Assembly (NCBI GenBank): GCA_937958885.1 | Contig: CALGMT010000004.1 | Location: 31,770-95,769, forward strand | Direction: 5' to 3' | Length of the DNA: 64,000 bases | Source: an uncultured bacterium | GTDB lineage: Bacteria; Verrucomicrobiota; Kiritimatiellia; CAIVKH01 | Shown: positions 1-9,301 of the stretch, piece after piece | How positions within the stretch are numbered: the stretch's first letter is position 1 | How the letters are laid out: each line of letters opens with the position of its first letter | Notes under the pieces: model-generated | Told to the model about the DNA's origin: nothing | What the model saw: only the letters and a program-made list of their open reading frames with translations | The model's database searches: none | Position numbers and translations under genes: made by a program

Positions 1-205
1 GGTGTAAGAGACCACCGTCCCGCGTCGCGAGGCGCGGGGCAAGGCAAACCCCGCCTGGAGCAAGATCGCATAGGAGATACGAGGCGGCCCGTCTCCTCCC
101 GTTTCGGCGGGGGACCCCGTTTGCGGGGGGTGTCTCGGGTTGATCGCACTAGATAAATGACCGGCCCGCTTCGGCGGGAACAGAATCCGGCTTACCGCGC
201 CATGC
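1..205 (+). ncRNA. rnpB: RNase P RNA, 3' portion (5' end outside window)
   Basis: This is the catalytic RNA of RNase P, which matures tRNA 5' ends. The segment aligns by eye with the 3' half of bacterial type A RNase P RNA: GGTGTAAGAGACCACCG near the left edge, then GCAAGGCAAACCCC, GGAGCAAG, a GGCGGCCCG segment, GGTTGATCGCACTAGATAAATGACC, and the near-universal CAGAATCCGGCTTAC that forms the 3' strand of helix P4. The 5' half lies left of the window. The exact 3' end is uncertain (about 200-215) because the pairing strand of helix P1 is not visible. The next gene begins within about 20 bases. Confidence 0.93.
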
Positions 206-221
206 GGCTCCCCGGTTGGAC

Positions 222-1124
222 ATGAATGACACGCTTACGAAGGCGGCCCGCGTTGCCGCATGCACGTTGGCCGCTTTGGCGCTCGCGCTTGCGGCCCATT
301 ATTATCTCTTGTTCCGCCGTTTGCCGCGCGCAACGCCGCCAGCACGGACGCCGCCTTCGGCGTTCTCTCGCGGGATCGATCTGCCGCCCGCGGAGGCGTG
401 GAAGGTGTTTCAACTGGCCGGCGTCGCGGCCCGCGATGCGGGACCGCTCGCGGAGCGCTTCCGCCTCGCAGGCACCTTTTTCTTATACGGCGACGATGCG
501 GACGGTCAGGGCGGCGAACGCAGGCGCGCCATCGTCGACGATCTGGCGGAGCGCAAGCAGTTGCTCGTTTCCGAGGAGCAGGATATCGCGGGCTACACGG
601 TGACGCGCATCGAGCCGGATCGCATTCGACTGCGGCGCGACGGAATCGAGCACGAACTCTTGTTGAGCTTCAGCGCGGTGAGCGCGGCGGCCGCATCGCC
701 CGCGTCCGAGCGCTCGGCGGATGCGGTTTCAATGGAGGACATGCCCGCCATCGAGAGCACGCGCTTCGGCAAGCGCGTGGGAGAAAACCGATGGGTCATT
801 CGCCGGGAGGAGCTGCTGCGTTATTATGCCGAGTTGCTCGACGACCCGGAGCGTATCGCGAATGTCTATGCCTCGCTGAAGCCGAAGTATGAGGATAACG
901 CCATCGCCGGCTATGTCCTGAACACGGAGGGGGAGGGGGACTTTTTTCGCGCGATTGGCCTTCAGGAGGGCGACGTGATTCGGCGCGTCAATTCGATGCG
1001 GATGGTGAGCCAGCGGCGGGCGGAGTATTTCATCTCGGAATTCATGAAGAACCGCGTGAGCGCGCTGGTGTTCGATATCGAGCGCGGCGAGCAAGCGGAG
1101 AAGCTGATCTACTTGATTCGTTGA
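222..1124 (+). CDS. gspC: GspC-like type II secretion protein with C-terminal PDZ domain
   Basis: Probable inner-membrane clamp component of a type II secretion system. Of 300 residues, about 8-31 form one membrane anchor. Residues about 75-150 resemble the GspC homology region, with the pattern FRLAGTFF followed by DLAERKQ and VTRIEPDRIRLRRDG. Residues about 215-300 form a PDZ-like domain (GYVLNTEGEGDFFRAIGLQEGDVIRRVN). GspC links the secretin GspD to the inner-membrane platform. Here gspC stands alone behind rnpB, while gspD, gspE and gspF lie 53 kb away on the other strand. A TTG at 216 could extend the N-terminus by two residues, but ATG 222 is preferred. The 3' end overlaps the convergent rnr gene by 16 bases. 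The identity rests on architecture and short motifs. Confidence 0.72.
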   Translation: MNDTLTKAARVAACTLAALALALAAHYYLLFRRLPRATPPARTPPSAFSRGIDLPPAEAWKVFQLAGVAARDAGPLAERFRLAGTFFLYGDDADGQGGERRRAIVDDLAERKQLLVSEEQDIAGYTVTRIEPDRIRLRRDGIEHELLLSFSAVSAAAASPASERSADAVSMEDMPAIESTRFGKRVGENRWVIRREELLRYYAELLDDPERIANVYASLKPKYEDNAIAGYVLNTEGEGDFFRAIGLQEGDVIRRVNSMRMVSQRRAEYFISEFMKNRVSALVFDIERGEQAEKLIYLIR

Positions 1125-3286
1125 CGCCGTCGTTCACGCGCGTCCGAGCGGGCCGCGTGTTCGTCCGCGAGGGCAAAATCAATCCGCTGCTTTCGCTCGT
1201 CCACCCGGCATAGTTCCACGCGGAGGAGGTCGCCGATACGGAAGCGACGATGCGAATGCCGGCCGAGGATTAGGCCCTCGTCGGCGAGGATAACAAAATG
1301 GTCATCGCCGAGATCGTTGATCGGGATCAACCCGCGCTGCAGCGACTCAACGAGTTCGACAAGCAGTCCTCGTGGAAGCACGCCGGTGACAATCGCATCG
1401 TGCGGCCCGATGTCGCCTGCGTTCAGGCGCTCGGCATAGAACTCGATGCATTTCTGGCGGAGGCTTTCCTGTTCCGCCTCGTCCGCGTTGCGCTCAGTCT
1501 CGCTGCAATGCGCCGCCAGGCGGCGCACGTCGTCATGCCGGTAGGGCATGCGCGCCTTCGCTTCGGCAGCTTTCAAGAGACGGTGCACGATGAGGTCGGG
1601 ATAGCGGCGAATCGGCGAGGTGAAGTGTGTGTAGCGCGGGAAACCCAGCCCGAAATGCTCCGCGAGGCGGTCGGAATACAGCGCGCGTTTCAAGTTGCGC
1701 AGAATGGCGAGGTTGATGATGTACTCGGGCGGCGTGCCCGCGACATCGGCGCAAATGCGATTGATGTCGCGCCGATTGCGCACCGGACGGCGAATGCCCA
1801 ACTGGGCCAGCGCAGCGCTCATCGCTTCCCATTGGTCCGGCGAAGGTTCTTCGTGAATGCGGTAAAGCGCAGGCATCCGGCGCGCGGCAATACGCTCGGC
1901 CACCGCCACGTTGGCGAGGAGCATGAACTCCTCGACCAAATGATAGGCCTCTACCGCAGTTTGCCGCCTGACGGCAATCGGCTTGCCGCGCGCATCGAGG
2001 ATGCACTTCACTTCGGGCATGGAGAGATCGAGCGCGCCCGCCTCCATCCGGCGCGCGCGGAGAAGGCGCGCCAGGTCCCACATCGCCGCCAGAGGTTCGC
2101 GCACCGCTTTCGGAACGGTGGTTGCGGACGGTTGATCGAAATGGCGCTGAACCTGATCGTAGTCGAGACGGCACCGCGAGTGGATCGCTGCGGGCGCGAC
2201 GCGGTGTCGAAGCGCGCGCCCCTCGCGATCGACGGTGATCCAAACGGAATAGGTCAGGCGGTCGCAGTGGGGTTTCAGGCTGCACACATCCGACGTGAGA
2301 TAAGGCGGCAGCATCGGGACGAAACTGCCGGTCAAATAGACGCTATTGCCGCGCCGCGCAGCCTCGCGATCGACAGGCGAGCCGATGGGCACAAAGTGCG
2401 ACACGTCGGCAATATGGACCCCGACCTCCCAGCCCTCATCGACCTGCGTCAGCGAAATGGCGTCGTCGAAATCTCGCGCGTCCTCGGGATCGATCGTGAA
2501 CGTCAACAGCGCGCGACAATCGTCGCGGCCGCGGAGGTCCTCCTCCGTGACGACCGCCCGTGCGGCCCGCGCGGCGGCCTCGACATCGGACTCAAATTCG
2601 ACGGAGAGCTGGCGATTGCGCAGCAGTATGCGAACGGCCAGCCCGGGATCGCGATCATCGCCGAGATCTTCAATGACCTCGCCGCGCAGGCCCTGATTCG
2701 GCCCGCTCCAAGGCTCCAGTTCGACTGTCACATGATGTCGTTCGGTCAGTTCAACTCCATTGCGCGCCCCTGTGATGTGGACATTCTCCTGGATGCGCGG
2801 GTGTTCCGGCACGACATACCAGTAGTACCGATTGCGCAGCAGGACCCCGGCGATGCGCCGATTCGGCCGCTCGGTGACACGGACGACGCGGGCTTCTTCG
2901 CGGTCGTATTCGTCGCGCCCGCGCCCGCGTCGTCGAATGGTCTCAATAAGGACGCGGTCGCCATGCAGCGCGCCGCCGAGATGCGCGCGCCCGATAAAGA
3001 ACTCGCGCGAAGGGTCTTCGTCGCTCGCGGCGATAGCGCCTCCGTTGGGCAGGGCGCTGATGCGCGCGGCGATGAAGCGCCCTGCGTCGGGCAGCGCCCA
3101 TCGATTCTTTCGCAGGCAGACGATCCGGCCCTCGCGTTCCAGCCGTCGCAAGAGGGCGCGCAGCTCGGCGCGCGCACGCGTCTTCACGTGGAGGGCGCTC
3201 GCGAGTTCGTGCTGTTTGAGCGGCTGATACCCCGGCTGCGCGAGGAGCGCGATCAGGCTGCTTTCCATGCTTGCCCCATGCGACAT
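1109..3286 (-). CDS. rnr: Ribonuclease R (RNB family 3'-5' exoribonuclease)
   Basis: Processive 3'-5' hydrolytic exoribonuclease that degrades structured RNA in the cytoplasm. The 725 residues follow the family order: an N-terminal winged-helix region (about 1-65), OB/cold-shock domains (about 65-230), the RNB catalytic domain with the metal-binding signature TIDPEDARDFDDA near residue 270, the RRYPDL segment near residue 560, and a C-terminal S1 domain (about 625-710). Length is typical (700-810 residues). The start could be the ATG at 3286 or the ATG at 3268. The latter has GGGG a few bases upstream, whereas the former has no clear Shine-Dalgarno sequence. The gene is divergent from glgA and apparently single. 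Confidence 0.95.
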   Translation of the reverse strand: MSHGASMESSLIALLAQPGYQPLKQHELASALHVKTRARAELRALLRRLEREGRIVCLRKNRWALPDAGRFIAARISALPNGGAIAASDEDPSREFFIGRAHLGGALHGDRVLIETIRRRGRGRDEYDREEARVVRVTERPNRRIAGVLLRNRYYWYVVPEHPRIQENVHITGARNGVELTERHHVTVELEPWSGPNQGLRGEVIEDLGDDRDPGLAVRILLRNRQLSVEFESDVEAAARAARAVVTEEDLRGRDDCRALLTFTIDPEDARDFDDAISLTQVDEGWEVGVHIADVSHFVPIGSPVDREAARRGNSVYLTGSFVPMLPPYLTSDVCSLKPHCDRLTYSVWITVDREGRALRHRVAPAAIHSRCRLDYDQVQRHFDQPSATTVPKAVREPLAAMWDLARLLRARRMEAGALDLSMPEVKCILDARGKPIAVRRQTAVEAYHLVEEFMLLANVAVAERIAARRMPALYRIHEEPSPDQWEAMSAALAQLGIRRPVRNRRDINRICADVAGTPPEYIINLAILRNLKRALYSDRLAEHFGLGFPRYTHFTSPIRRYPDLIVHRLLKAAEAKARMPYRHDDVRRLAAHCSETERNADEAEQESLRQKCIEFYAERLNAGDIGPHDAIVTGVLPRGLLVELVESLQRGLIPINDLGDDHFVILADEGLILGRHSHRRFRIGDLLRVELCRVDERKQRIDFALADEHAARSDARERRRQRIK

Positions 3287-3330
3287 GGAAGAGGACTATA
3301 TCGCGCCATCGGGGAAAGCCAAGGAGCGCG

Positions 3331-4773
3331 ATGAAAATTGCCTACATTGCGAGTGAAATCAGCCCCTACGCGTCCACCGGCGGTTTGGCCGAGGTGGCCG
3401 GCGCACTTCCGCTGACGCTCACCCGGCTCGGGCATCCGGTGACGCGCTTTATGCCTTGTTACCGCGCGGCGCTCGAAGGGACGCGAAAGCTCAATTCGAC
3501 GGATCTGAAGATTACAGTTCCCGTCGGGATGCGCTCGTACACCGCGGACATAGTGCGGACAGATGATGGCGGGACTGAGACCTATTTCATTCGGCGCGAC
3601 GAATTTTTCGACCGTTCGCAGCTCTACAACCTGCCTGATCGCGATTACGAAGATAACTTCGAGCGCTTCGTGTTTTTCCAGAAGGCTGTGGTTGCGCTGA
3701 TCGACCGGCTGTCGTTGAAGCCCGACCTCGTCATGTGCAACGACTGGCAGACCGGTTTGATCCCGTACTTTCTCGAATATGGCGTGCAGGGCAAACGGCG
3801 CGGCCGGCGCGAACGCTGCGTGTTCACCATTCACAATATCGCGTATCAGGGAATTTATCCCGACAGCGATTACGCGCTGACCAATCTGCCGTTCAACGCC
3901 TACTCGGTTGATACCTTCGAGTATTACGGCAAGCTGAATTGCATGAAGGCGGGCATCACCGGGGCCGATCTGGTGACGACCGTAAGTCCCGGCTATGCGC
4001 GCGAGGTGCTGACGCCAGAGGGTGGCTTCGGTCTCGACGGTTTGCTTCGAAGCGTTCAGGACCGGTTCGTGGGCATCTTGAACGGAATCGACACCGATGT
4101 CTGGAATACGGCGACCGATCCGCATCTGCCCGCGCCGTACACTGCGGCTGACGTGTCGGGGAAATCGGTCTGCAGGCGGTCGTTATCCGCCAAGATGAGC
4201 GTGCTCGCCGGAGAGACGACAGCGATCGTCGCCATGATCTCGCGTCTGGTGGATATGAAGGGGCTCGACATTGTGGCAGAGGCCATGCCGGAATTGATGA
4301 AGCGCGATGTCGTGTTCGTGCTGCTCGGGTCAGGGCAGAAGGCCTACGAGGACATGGCGCGTGAGTGGGCGACGAAGTGGCCGGGCAGGGTGGGGGTGCT
4401 CATCGGATATAATGCCCCCCTGGCCCACCTCATCCAGGCCGGCGCGGACATCATGCTGATTCCATCCCGGTCGGAGCCTTGCGGATTGACGCAGTTTTGC
4501 AGTCAGCGCTACGGGACGATTCCCGTCGTCCATTCGGTCGGCGGCTTGGCGGATACGATAGTAGACCCTTCGGAAGGCGAGCAACCGACAGGATTCAAGT
4601 TTAAGGAATATTCCGGCGCCGCATTAGTCGAGGCCGTTGATCGCGCATTGAGCATGCTGCGTTCGCCCATCCGGATGACCATAATCAAGCACATGATGGG
4701 GCTCGACGTTTCCTGGAGGCGCGCTGCAGCCCGATACGTTGAAGTATTTGATCGCATGCTTGGGCTGAAATAG
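3331..4773 (+). CDS. glgA: Glycogen synthase (ADP-glucose, GT5)
   Basis: Transfers glucose from ADP-glucose to the growing alpha-1,4-glucan in glycogen storage. The protein has 480 residues, matching bacterial GlgA (about 477). The N-terminus reads MKIAYIASEISPYASTGGLA, the nucleotide-sugar-binding loop of family GT5 (usually KTGGL or KVGGL; here STGGL). The C-terminal half carries SRSEPCGLTQ, which holds the conserved catalytic glutamate of the E-x7-E motif. ATG 3331 is chosen because AAGGAG lies 5-10 bases upstream and the family N-terminus begins exactly there. No other glycogen gene (glgB, glgC, glgP) is nearby, so this is a solitary copy. It is divergent from rnr. Confidence 0.95.
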   Translation: MKIAYIASEISPYASTGGLAEVAGALPLTLTRLGHPVTRFMPCYRAALEGTRKLNSTDLKITVPVGMRSYTADIVRTDDGGTETYFIRRDEFFDRSQLYNLPDRDYEDNFERFVFFQKAVVALIDRLSLKPDLVMCNDWQTGLIPYFLEYGVQGKRRGRRERCVFTIHNIAYQGIYPDSDYALTNLPFNAYSVDTFEYYGKLNCMKAGITGADLVTTVSPGYAREVLTPEGGFGLDGLLRSVQDRFVGILNGIDTDVWNTATDPHLPAPYTAADVSGKSVCRRSLSAKMSVLAGETTAIVAMISRLVDMKGLDIVAEAMPELMKRDVVFVLLGSGQKAYEDMAREWATKWPGRVGVLIGYNAPLAHLIQAGADIMLIPSRSEPCGLTQFCSQRYGTIPVVHSVGGLADTIVDPSEGEQPTGFKFKEYSGAALVEAVDRALSMLRSPIRMTIIKHMMGLDVSWRRAAARYVEVFDRMLGLK

Positions 4774-5046
4774 CGTCATACGGCTATCGTAGTTGAACGT
4801 CACCGATCGCGTCTCGTTTGCGCAGCCGGGCGTCGCGGGCCAGCAGAGTTGTGATAGTGGCTTCCGCAGCGACATAAAATCAGTCACCCCAATGCCTAGC
4901 GGTTCCCGGCATCCATTTATAGACATAATATGTATTATGCGACGTTGCGTAAGTTGCCGGATTTGCTTCGATTTCATTGCCTGAAACTGAAGCCGTCGCA
5001 CCCTTCAGACCTTGGCGGGAATCCGATGCTCGCAGCCGCGGCGCAG
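4774..5046. other. Intergenic region between convergent glgA and lepB
   Basis: A 273-base gap between the 3' ends of two convergent genes. It has lower G+C content than the genes, including an AT-rich stretch around 4915-4940. I found no convincing stem-loop followed by a T-run, no RNA family signature, and no ORF with family features. A 63-codon open frame at 4793-4984 has no recognisable content. Confidence 0.5.
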
Positions 5047-6144
5047 CTATTGGATCCAGCCCCAGCGCGGGCCGAAGGGCCAGTACACCATGAAGGCGGG
5101 ACCGACGATGTTCTTGCGTTCCACGCCGCCAAAGTAACGGCCGTCGAGACTCGACAACGTATTGTCGCCAAGCGGCAGATACTGCGTGTCGGATAATTGC
5201 AACACCTGCCCGGGCCATCCCAGCGCCAGAGGAATTCTTCCATCGGATTTCGGCAACTGATAGCCGTGATAGCCCAGCTCCCGATTTTGGAGCCGGGCGA
5301 ACGGCATCGGTTCGCGGATCGGCGTCCCGTTGGCATACAGGAATGGCGGGTCCAGTGTGATCCGCTCGCCGGGCAGGCCGGCCATACGTTTAATATAAAA
5401 CGCGTCAGTCCTGATCTGCGGATACTGTATCCCTTTCGTGCTGAAGACGAAGATGTCACCGCGCGTCGGGCGCGAGAAATTGTAACGGACCTTGTTGACG
5501 AGAATATGATCGCCGAGGCGGACGCGCCCGGATGCGATCACCTCACCTCTGCGGACCATCGAATATCCGGGCTGCGCAAAGAGCGCCATCTGCCGCGGTA
5601 TCTCGTGTGGAACACCCCCGATGTAGATGCGGATCGCCTCATCCGACTCCTCAAACCGGCGATCCACGAGTCCATCCGCGCGCGCGCGTATTTCCTGATA
5701 GCGCTCTCCGTAGAGCGCGAGTGAAACCAGCATCAGCGGAAACCGGTCGTACCATCGGCGCTCTTTCTGCGAGGCCACCGTAATTCCATACAGGGTGGGC
5801 TGCATCGATCCGGTGGGAATCTTGAACGGTTGCACAAAGTAGGTTCGAACACCCATCGCGACGACCAGCGCCACCAACAGCACCTCGAGATTCTCGCGAA
5901 GTTTGGGATGGCTTCGCAATGGCGCCAGCGCATCCATGGCATCCGACAGCCGGTCCGCGGCGGCTTCGATCGCGCGGATATCGCGGCTCTTGCGCGCTTC
6001 GCAAAGCGCGTCCTCCGCCGCCTGAACCGCGGCGAGCGCGGAAGGGTCCGCGACATCCTCCCGCATGTGGCGCAAGTGCCGCGATTCGTGCAACAGATGC
6101 CGCACCATCTTGCGGAGCCGCCGCTGGGCAAACCACTTCATCAT
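5047..6144 (-). CDS. lepB: Signal peptidase I with long N-terminal extension
   Basis: Inner-membrane serine protease that removes signal peptides from exported proteins. The 365-residue protein carries the S26 motifs: PTGSMQP with the nucleophile Ser113, and YIKRMAGLPGE with the general base Lys252. One hydrophobic segment spans about 88-100. Residues 1-80 are charged, helical and not part of the usual catalytic core; E. coli LepB has instead a short second transmembrane helix. The large insert between the Ser and Lys motifs (about 120-210) fits Gram-negative signal peptidases. The gene begins 6 bases after lepA stops, so it is almost certainly cotranscribed with rpe and lepA. Confidence 0.93.
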   Translation of the reverse strand: MMKWFAQRRLRKMVRHLLHESRHLRHMREDVADPSALAAVQAAEDALCEARKSRDIRAIEAAADRLSDAMDALAPLRSHPKLRENLEVLLVALVVAMGVRTYFVQPFKIPTGSMQPTLYGITVASQKERRWYDRFPLMLVSLALYGERYQEIRARADGLVDRRFEESDEAIRIYIGGVPHEIPRQMALFAQPGYSMVRRGEVIASGRVRLGDHILVNKVRYNFSRPTRGDIFVFSTKGIQYPQIRTDAFYIKRMAGLPGERITLDPPFLYANGTPIREPMPFARLQNRELGYHGYQLPKSDGRIPLALGWPGQVLQLSDTQYLPLGDNTLSSLDGRYFGGVERKNIVGPAFMVYWPFGPRWGWIQ

Positions 6145-6150
6145 CGCGGC

Positions 6151-7953
6151 CTACTCCACCCCGCCCTTCAATACCTTCACGAACGCTTCCTGCGGTATGC
6201 TCACGCTTCCGACTTGCTTCATCCGCTTCTTGCCCTCCTTTTGACGCTCGAGCAACTTGCGCTTTCGCGTGATGTCGCCGCCATAGCACTTCGCCGTAAC
6301 GTCCTTGCGGAACGCGCGAATGGTCTCGCGCGCAATAATCTTTTTGTTCACGGACGCCTGCAGCGCGATCGGAAACATGGCCGGCGGAATAAGCTCCTTC
6401 AGCGCCGCGCATAACTGCCGTCCCCTGCCCTCCGCCTTGGACCGATGAATGATGCACGAAAAGGCTTCGACCGGCTCGCCGTGCACCAGGATATCCATCC
6501 GGACCAGATCGGACGCCACATAGCCGCTGTACTCGTAGTCCATCGAGGCGTAGCCGCGGCTGATGCTTTTCAATTTGTCCTGAAAATCGATCAAGATTTC
6601 GTTCAGCGGCAGCATGCAGGTCAACATCACGCGCCGCGTGTCGAGAGACTCCGTTTTCTCGACGGCCCCCCGTCGATCCATGATGAGCTGCATCAGGTCA
6701 CCGATGTGCTCATTCTGGCAGATGATGAACGCCTTGATGATCGGCTCCTCGATGCGCGCGATTCGGGTCTGATCCGGCAATCGAGTCGGATTTTCGATCT
6801 CCGTCATTTCGCCGTCTGTCGTATGGACGCGATAGACGACATTCGGATACGTAGAAATGATGTCCACATCGTACTCGCGCCGCAGGCGTTCTTGGACGAT
6901 CTCCATGTGCAGCAAGCCGAGGAAGCCGCACCGAAAGCCGAGACCAAGCGCGACGGAGTTCTCCGGCATGTAGCTGAAGGAGCTGTCGTTCAGCTTGTAT
7001 TTTTCGAGGCTCGTCCGGAGCTTCTCGAAATCCGCGGTGTTGATCGGGTATATTCCGCTGAACACCATCGGATGGATTTCCTTGAATCCCGGCAGCGGGT
7101 TCGACGTCGGACGCTGCGCCAGTGTCACGGTGTCGCCGATTTTGACCTCGGAGGGATCCTTGATGTTTCCGATGAAATAGCCCACCTCGCCGGGTCCCAG
7201 CGCATCGACCTTTACGGGGCCCGGCGTGAAGATGCCGACTTCCTTCACCTCGTAGTCGATACCGGTGCTCAACAATCGAACGCGATCGCCGGCCTTGAAT
7301 GTTCCATCCACCACGCGAACGTAGGTTACGACGCCGCGGAACGTGTCGTAGGTGGAGTCAAAAACCAGCGCGCGCAAGTGTTCGCCGGCGGTATGCGGCG
7401 GAGGGATTCGCGAGACGATGCCTTCGAGCAAGTCGGCCACCCCGAGTCCGGTGCGCGCGCTGACCTTGAAGGCGTCGTGAGCCGGGATGGCCAGAATTTC
7501 TTCGAGTTGCGTTTCGGCTTCCTCGATATGCGCGTTTTGCATGTCGATCTTATTGAGGACCGGCACGAGGGTGAGTCCCTGCCCGATCGCCAGATGGGTG
7601 TTGGCAACGGTCTGCGCCTCTACGCCCTGCGTCGTGTCGACGACAAGCAAGGCTCCCTCGCAAGCCGCGAGGCTGCGCTGCACCTCGTAGGAAAAGTCCA
7701 CATGGCCGGGGGTGTCGATGAGGTTGAACGTGTAGCGGCGCCCGTCGCGGGCGGTATAGTACATGGTCACAGGGTGCGCCTTGATGGTAATCCCGCGCTC
7801 GCGCTCGAGGTCCATCGCGTCGAGCACCTGCTCCTGCATGTTGCGCTTCTCGATGGTCGACGTCATTTCGAGCAGGCGGTCGGCCAGGGTGGACTTGCCA
7901 TGGTCGATGTGCGCGATGATGCAAAAGTTGCGGATATGGGACAGGTCGCGCAC
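6151..7953 (-). CDS. lepA: Elongation factor 4 (LepA)
   Basis: Ribosome-associated GTPase that acts on stalled or mis-set ribosomes. G1 is AHIDHGKST, G3 is DTPGHVDFSYEV and G4 is NKID. The domain order continues with EF4-specific domains ending in KRMKQVGSV-IPQEAF. The start is placed at GTG 7953, giving 600 residues (the family norm is about 600) and leaving one base after the rpe stop. The open frame continues upstream to a TTG at 8004, but those 17 extra residues would overlap rpe and do not resemble LepA. The order rpe-lepA-lepB implies translational coupling. lepA-lepB adjacency is a widespread bacterial arrangement. Confidence 0.96.
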   Translation of the reverse strand: MRDLSHIRNFCIIAHIDHGKSTLADRLLEMTSTIEKRNMQEQVLDAMDLERERGITIKAHPVTMYYTARDGRRYTFNLIDTPGHVDFSYEVQRSLAACEGALLVVDTTQGVEAQTVANTHLAIGQGLTLVPVLNKIDMQNAHIEEAETQLEEILAIPAHDAFKVSARTGLGVADLLEGIVSRIPPPHTAGEHLRALVFDSTYDTFRGVVTYVRVVDGTFKAGDRVRLLSTGIDYEVKEVGIFTPGPVKVDALGPGEVGYFIGNIKDPSEVKIGDTVTLAQRPTSNPLPGFKEIHPMVFSGIYPINTADFEKLRTSLEKYKLNDSSFSYMPENSVALGLGFRCGFLGLLHMEIVQERLRREYDVDIISTYPNVVYRVHTTDGEMTEIENPTRLPDQTRIARIEEPIIKAFIICQNEHIGDLMQLIMDRRGAVEKTESLDTRRVMLTCMLPLNEILIDFQDKLKSISRGYASMDYEYSGYVASDLVRMDILVHGEPVEAFSCIIHRSKAEGRGRQLCAALKELIPPAMFPIALQASVNKKIIARETIRAFRKDVTAKCYGGDITRKRKLLERQKEGKKRMKQVGSVSIPQEAFVKVLKGGVE

Positions 7954-7954
7954 G

Positions 7955-8617
7955 TCAGGATTCCCATGCGGCGGCGCAGGCCGCGCGCATTCGCTCAAGT
8001 TCAACCCGCATATCGGCCGCGCGATAGAGCGCGGTACCCGCGATCAATACGTTTGCGCCGGCGCGGGCGCATGCCGGCGCAGTGGTTTGCGTGATTCCGC
8101 CGTCCACTGAGAGGTCGATGGCGGGCGCCCGCGCCCGGAGCGAGGCGATCTTTGGAAGCACATGTTCGAGAAAGGACTGTCCGCCGAATCCCGGATGGAC
8201 CGTCATGAGCAAGATTTCGTCCGTTTCCGAAATCCACGGATCCGCCGCATGGCCGGGCGTCTCGGGATTCAGGACCACTCCCGCGCGCCGTCCGGCGGCG
8301 TGAATGCGTTCCAGCAAGGCGCCTGGATCATCGTGCGCTTCGACATGCACGAGCACGAGGTCGGCGCCGGCTTCAAGAAATGCATCCACCAGGACCGCCG
8401 GGCGCGAACACATCAGATGCACGCTTAAGGGGAGCGCTGTCGAACGGCGCGCCATCCGCACGATGTCCGGGCCCATCGTGAGATTCGGCACGAAGTGACC
8501 GTCCATCACATCGAGATGCAGCGCATCGGCGCCGGCCCGCTCGGCCGCGCGGCAGGCGTCGGCCAGATGGCCGAAATCGGCCGCGAGTAGCGAGGGCAAT
8601 ATCTGAATGTTCGGCAT
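7955..8617 (-). CDS. rpe: Ribulose-phosphate 3-epimerase
   Basis: Interconverts ribulose 5-phosphate and xylulose 5-phosphate in the pentose phosphate pathway. The 220-residue TIM barrel has family motifs: ILPSLLAADFGHL at the N-terminus, LHLDVMDGHFVPNLTMGP with metal-binding His and Asp, HLMC, LMTVHPGFGGQSF, and LSVDGGI. The ATG at 8617 is preferred, as it gives the typical start MPNIQILPSLLAADF; the open frame extends 15 codons further without similarity. The stop is one base from the lepA GTG start. Confidence 0.96.
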   Translation of the reverse strand: MPNIQILPSLLAADFGHLADACRAAERAGADALHLDVMDGHFVPNLTMGPDIVRMARRSTALPLSVHLMCSRPAVLVDAFLEAGADLVLVHVEAHDDPGALLERIHAAGRRAGVVLNPETPGHAADPWISETDEILLMTVHPGFGGQSFLEHVLPKIASLRARAPAIDLSVDGGITQTTAPACARAGANVLIAGTALYRAADMRVELERMRAACAAAWES

Positions 8618-8683
8618 GGCGATAAAGTCGGCGACGCTAACGCACCCCACCCTACCCGTCAAGGCACAGCGGCGGGCGCGGGA

Positions 8684-9301
8684 TCAGTCGATCCAGATGA
8701 AGCGATGCAAGCGATCTCCGGCGAGTTGCTCGAAAAGCGCTTCCAGCATTCGGCGCCGCTCGATCGAGGCGCGCGGGGAGGCGGATCGGGCGCAACTGGC
8801 GCGGGCGAGAATCAAACCGGGGCGCGGCTGCGCGTCCAGAATGCACAGCGCGTCGCGCATCAGTTCCCGCAGCGCCGGCAGCGCAGCAAAATCGAGCTCC
8901 CATTCGGCGCCGCGGTGAAGCCGCTCCGGGTCGATCGCGATTGCCGCGCCGGGTGTGAGCGCGGAATCGGGCACGATGCGCAGCGCGCCGACGGCGAGCG
9001 CGCAAAGCGCGGCGCTGGAAAGTTGCGCGAACGGCAGATGCCCGTCCATCGCCGCCGCGCTGGGTGCGCGAGCGGCGAGACGCCGGGCGTCATCGGCCAG
9101 TCCGCAGGTGTCGAGCGCCTTCGCCAGCAGCAACGCTGCGGCGTCCGGCTGATGCATCGCGGGGACGCGCGCGTCTTCGATATAGCGGCGCACGCCATCC
9201 CATGCGGCGCGAATGTGATGTGCGAAAGGATGATCGCGCAGAAGCAAATCGAGTATCGGATCGAGCGCGTGCTCTTCAGCGCGTGGGGACGGGTAGATCA
9301 T
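8684..9301 (-). CDS. Hypothetical protein, coupled to nrdR
   Basis: A 205-residue protein that I do not recognise. It is rich in alanine, arginine and leucine and predicted helical, with no signal peptide or membrane segment. Visible features are a DPILDLLLRDHPFAHHIRAAW stretch near the N-terminus and a C-terminal run ending RLHRFIWID. The ATG overlaps the nrdR stop (ATGA, 9298-9301), so it is translated from the nrdR message, and rpe starts 66 bases downstream. Codon use matches the neighbours, so it is likely a real gene. Position alone hints at a housekeeping role; no function is assigned. Confidence 0.75.
   Translation of the reverse strand: MIYPSPRAEEHALDPILDLLLRDHPFAHHIRAAWDGVRRYIEDARVPAMHQPDAAALLLAKALDTCGLADDARRLAARAPSAAAMDGHLPFAQLSSAALCALAVGALRIVPDSALTPGAAIAIDPERLHRGAEWELDFAALPALRELMRDALCILDAQPRPGLILARASCARSASPRASIERRRMLEALFEQLAGDRLHRFIWID

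Noticed and set aside
1298-3334. 678-codon open frame antisense to rnr
   Set aside because: It has no family motifs, and RNase R on the opposite strand is complete with strong motifs. High G+C content produces long shadow frames.
4793-4984. 63-codon ORF between glgA and lepB
   Set aside because: No Shine-Dalgarno sequence, signal or family pattern; amino acid composition looks random.
6445-8094. 549-codon open frame antisense to lepA
   Set aside because: Antisense shadow of a well-defined gene; it has no family features.
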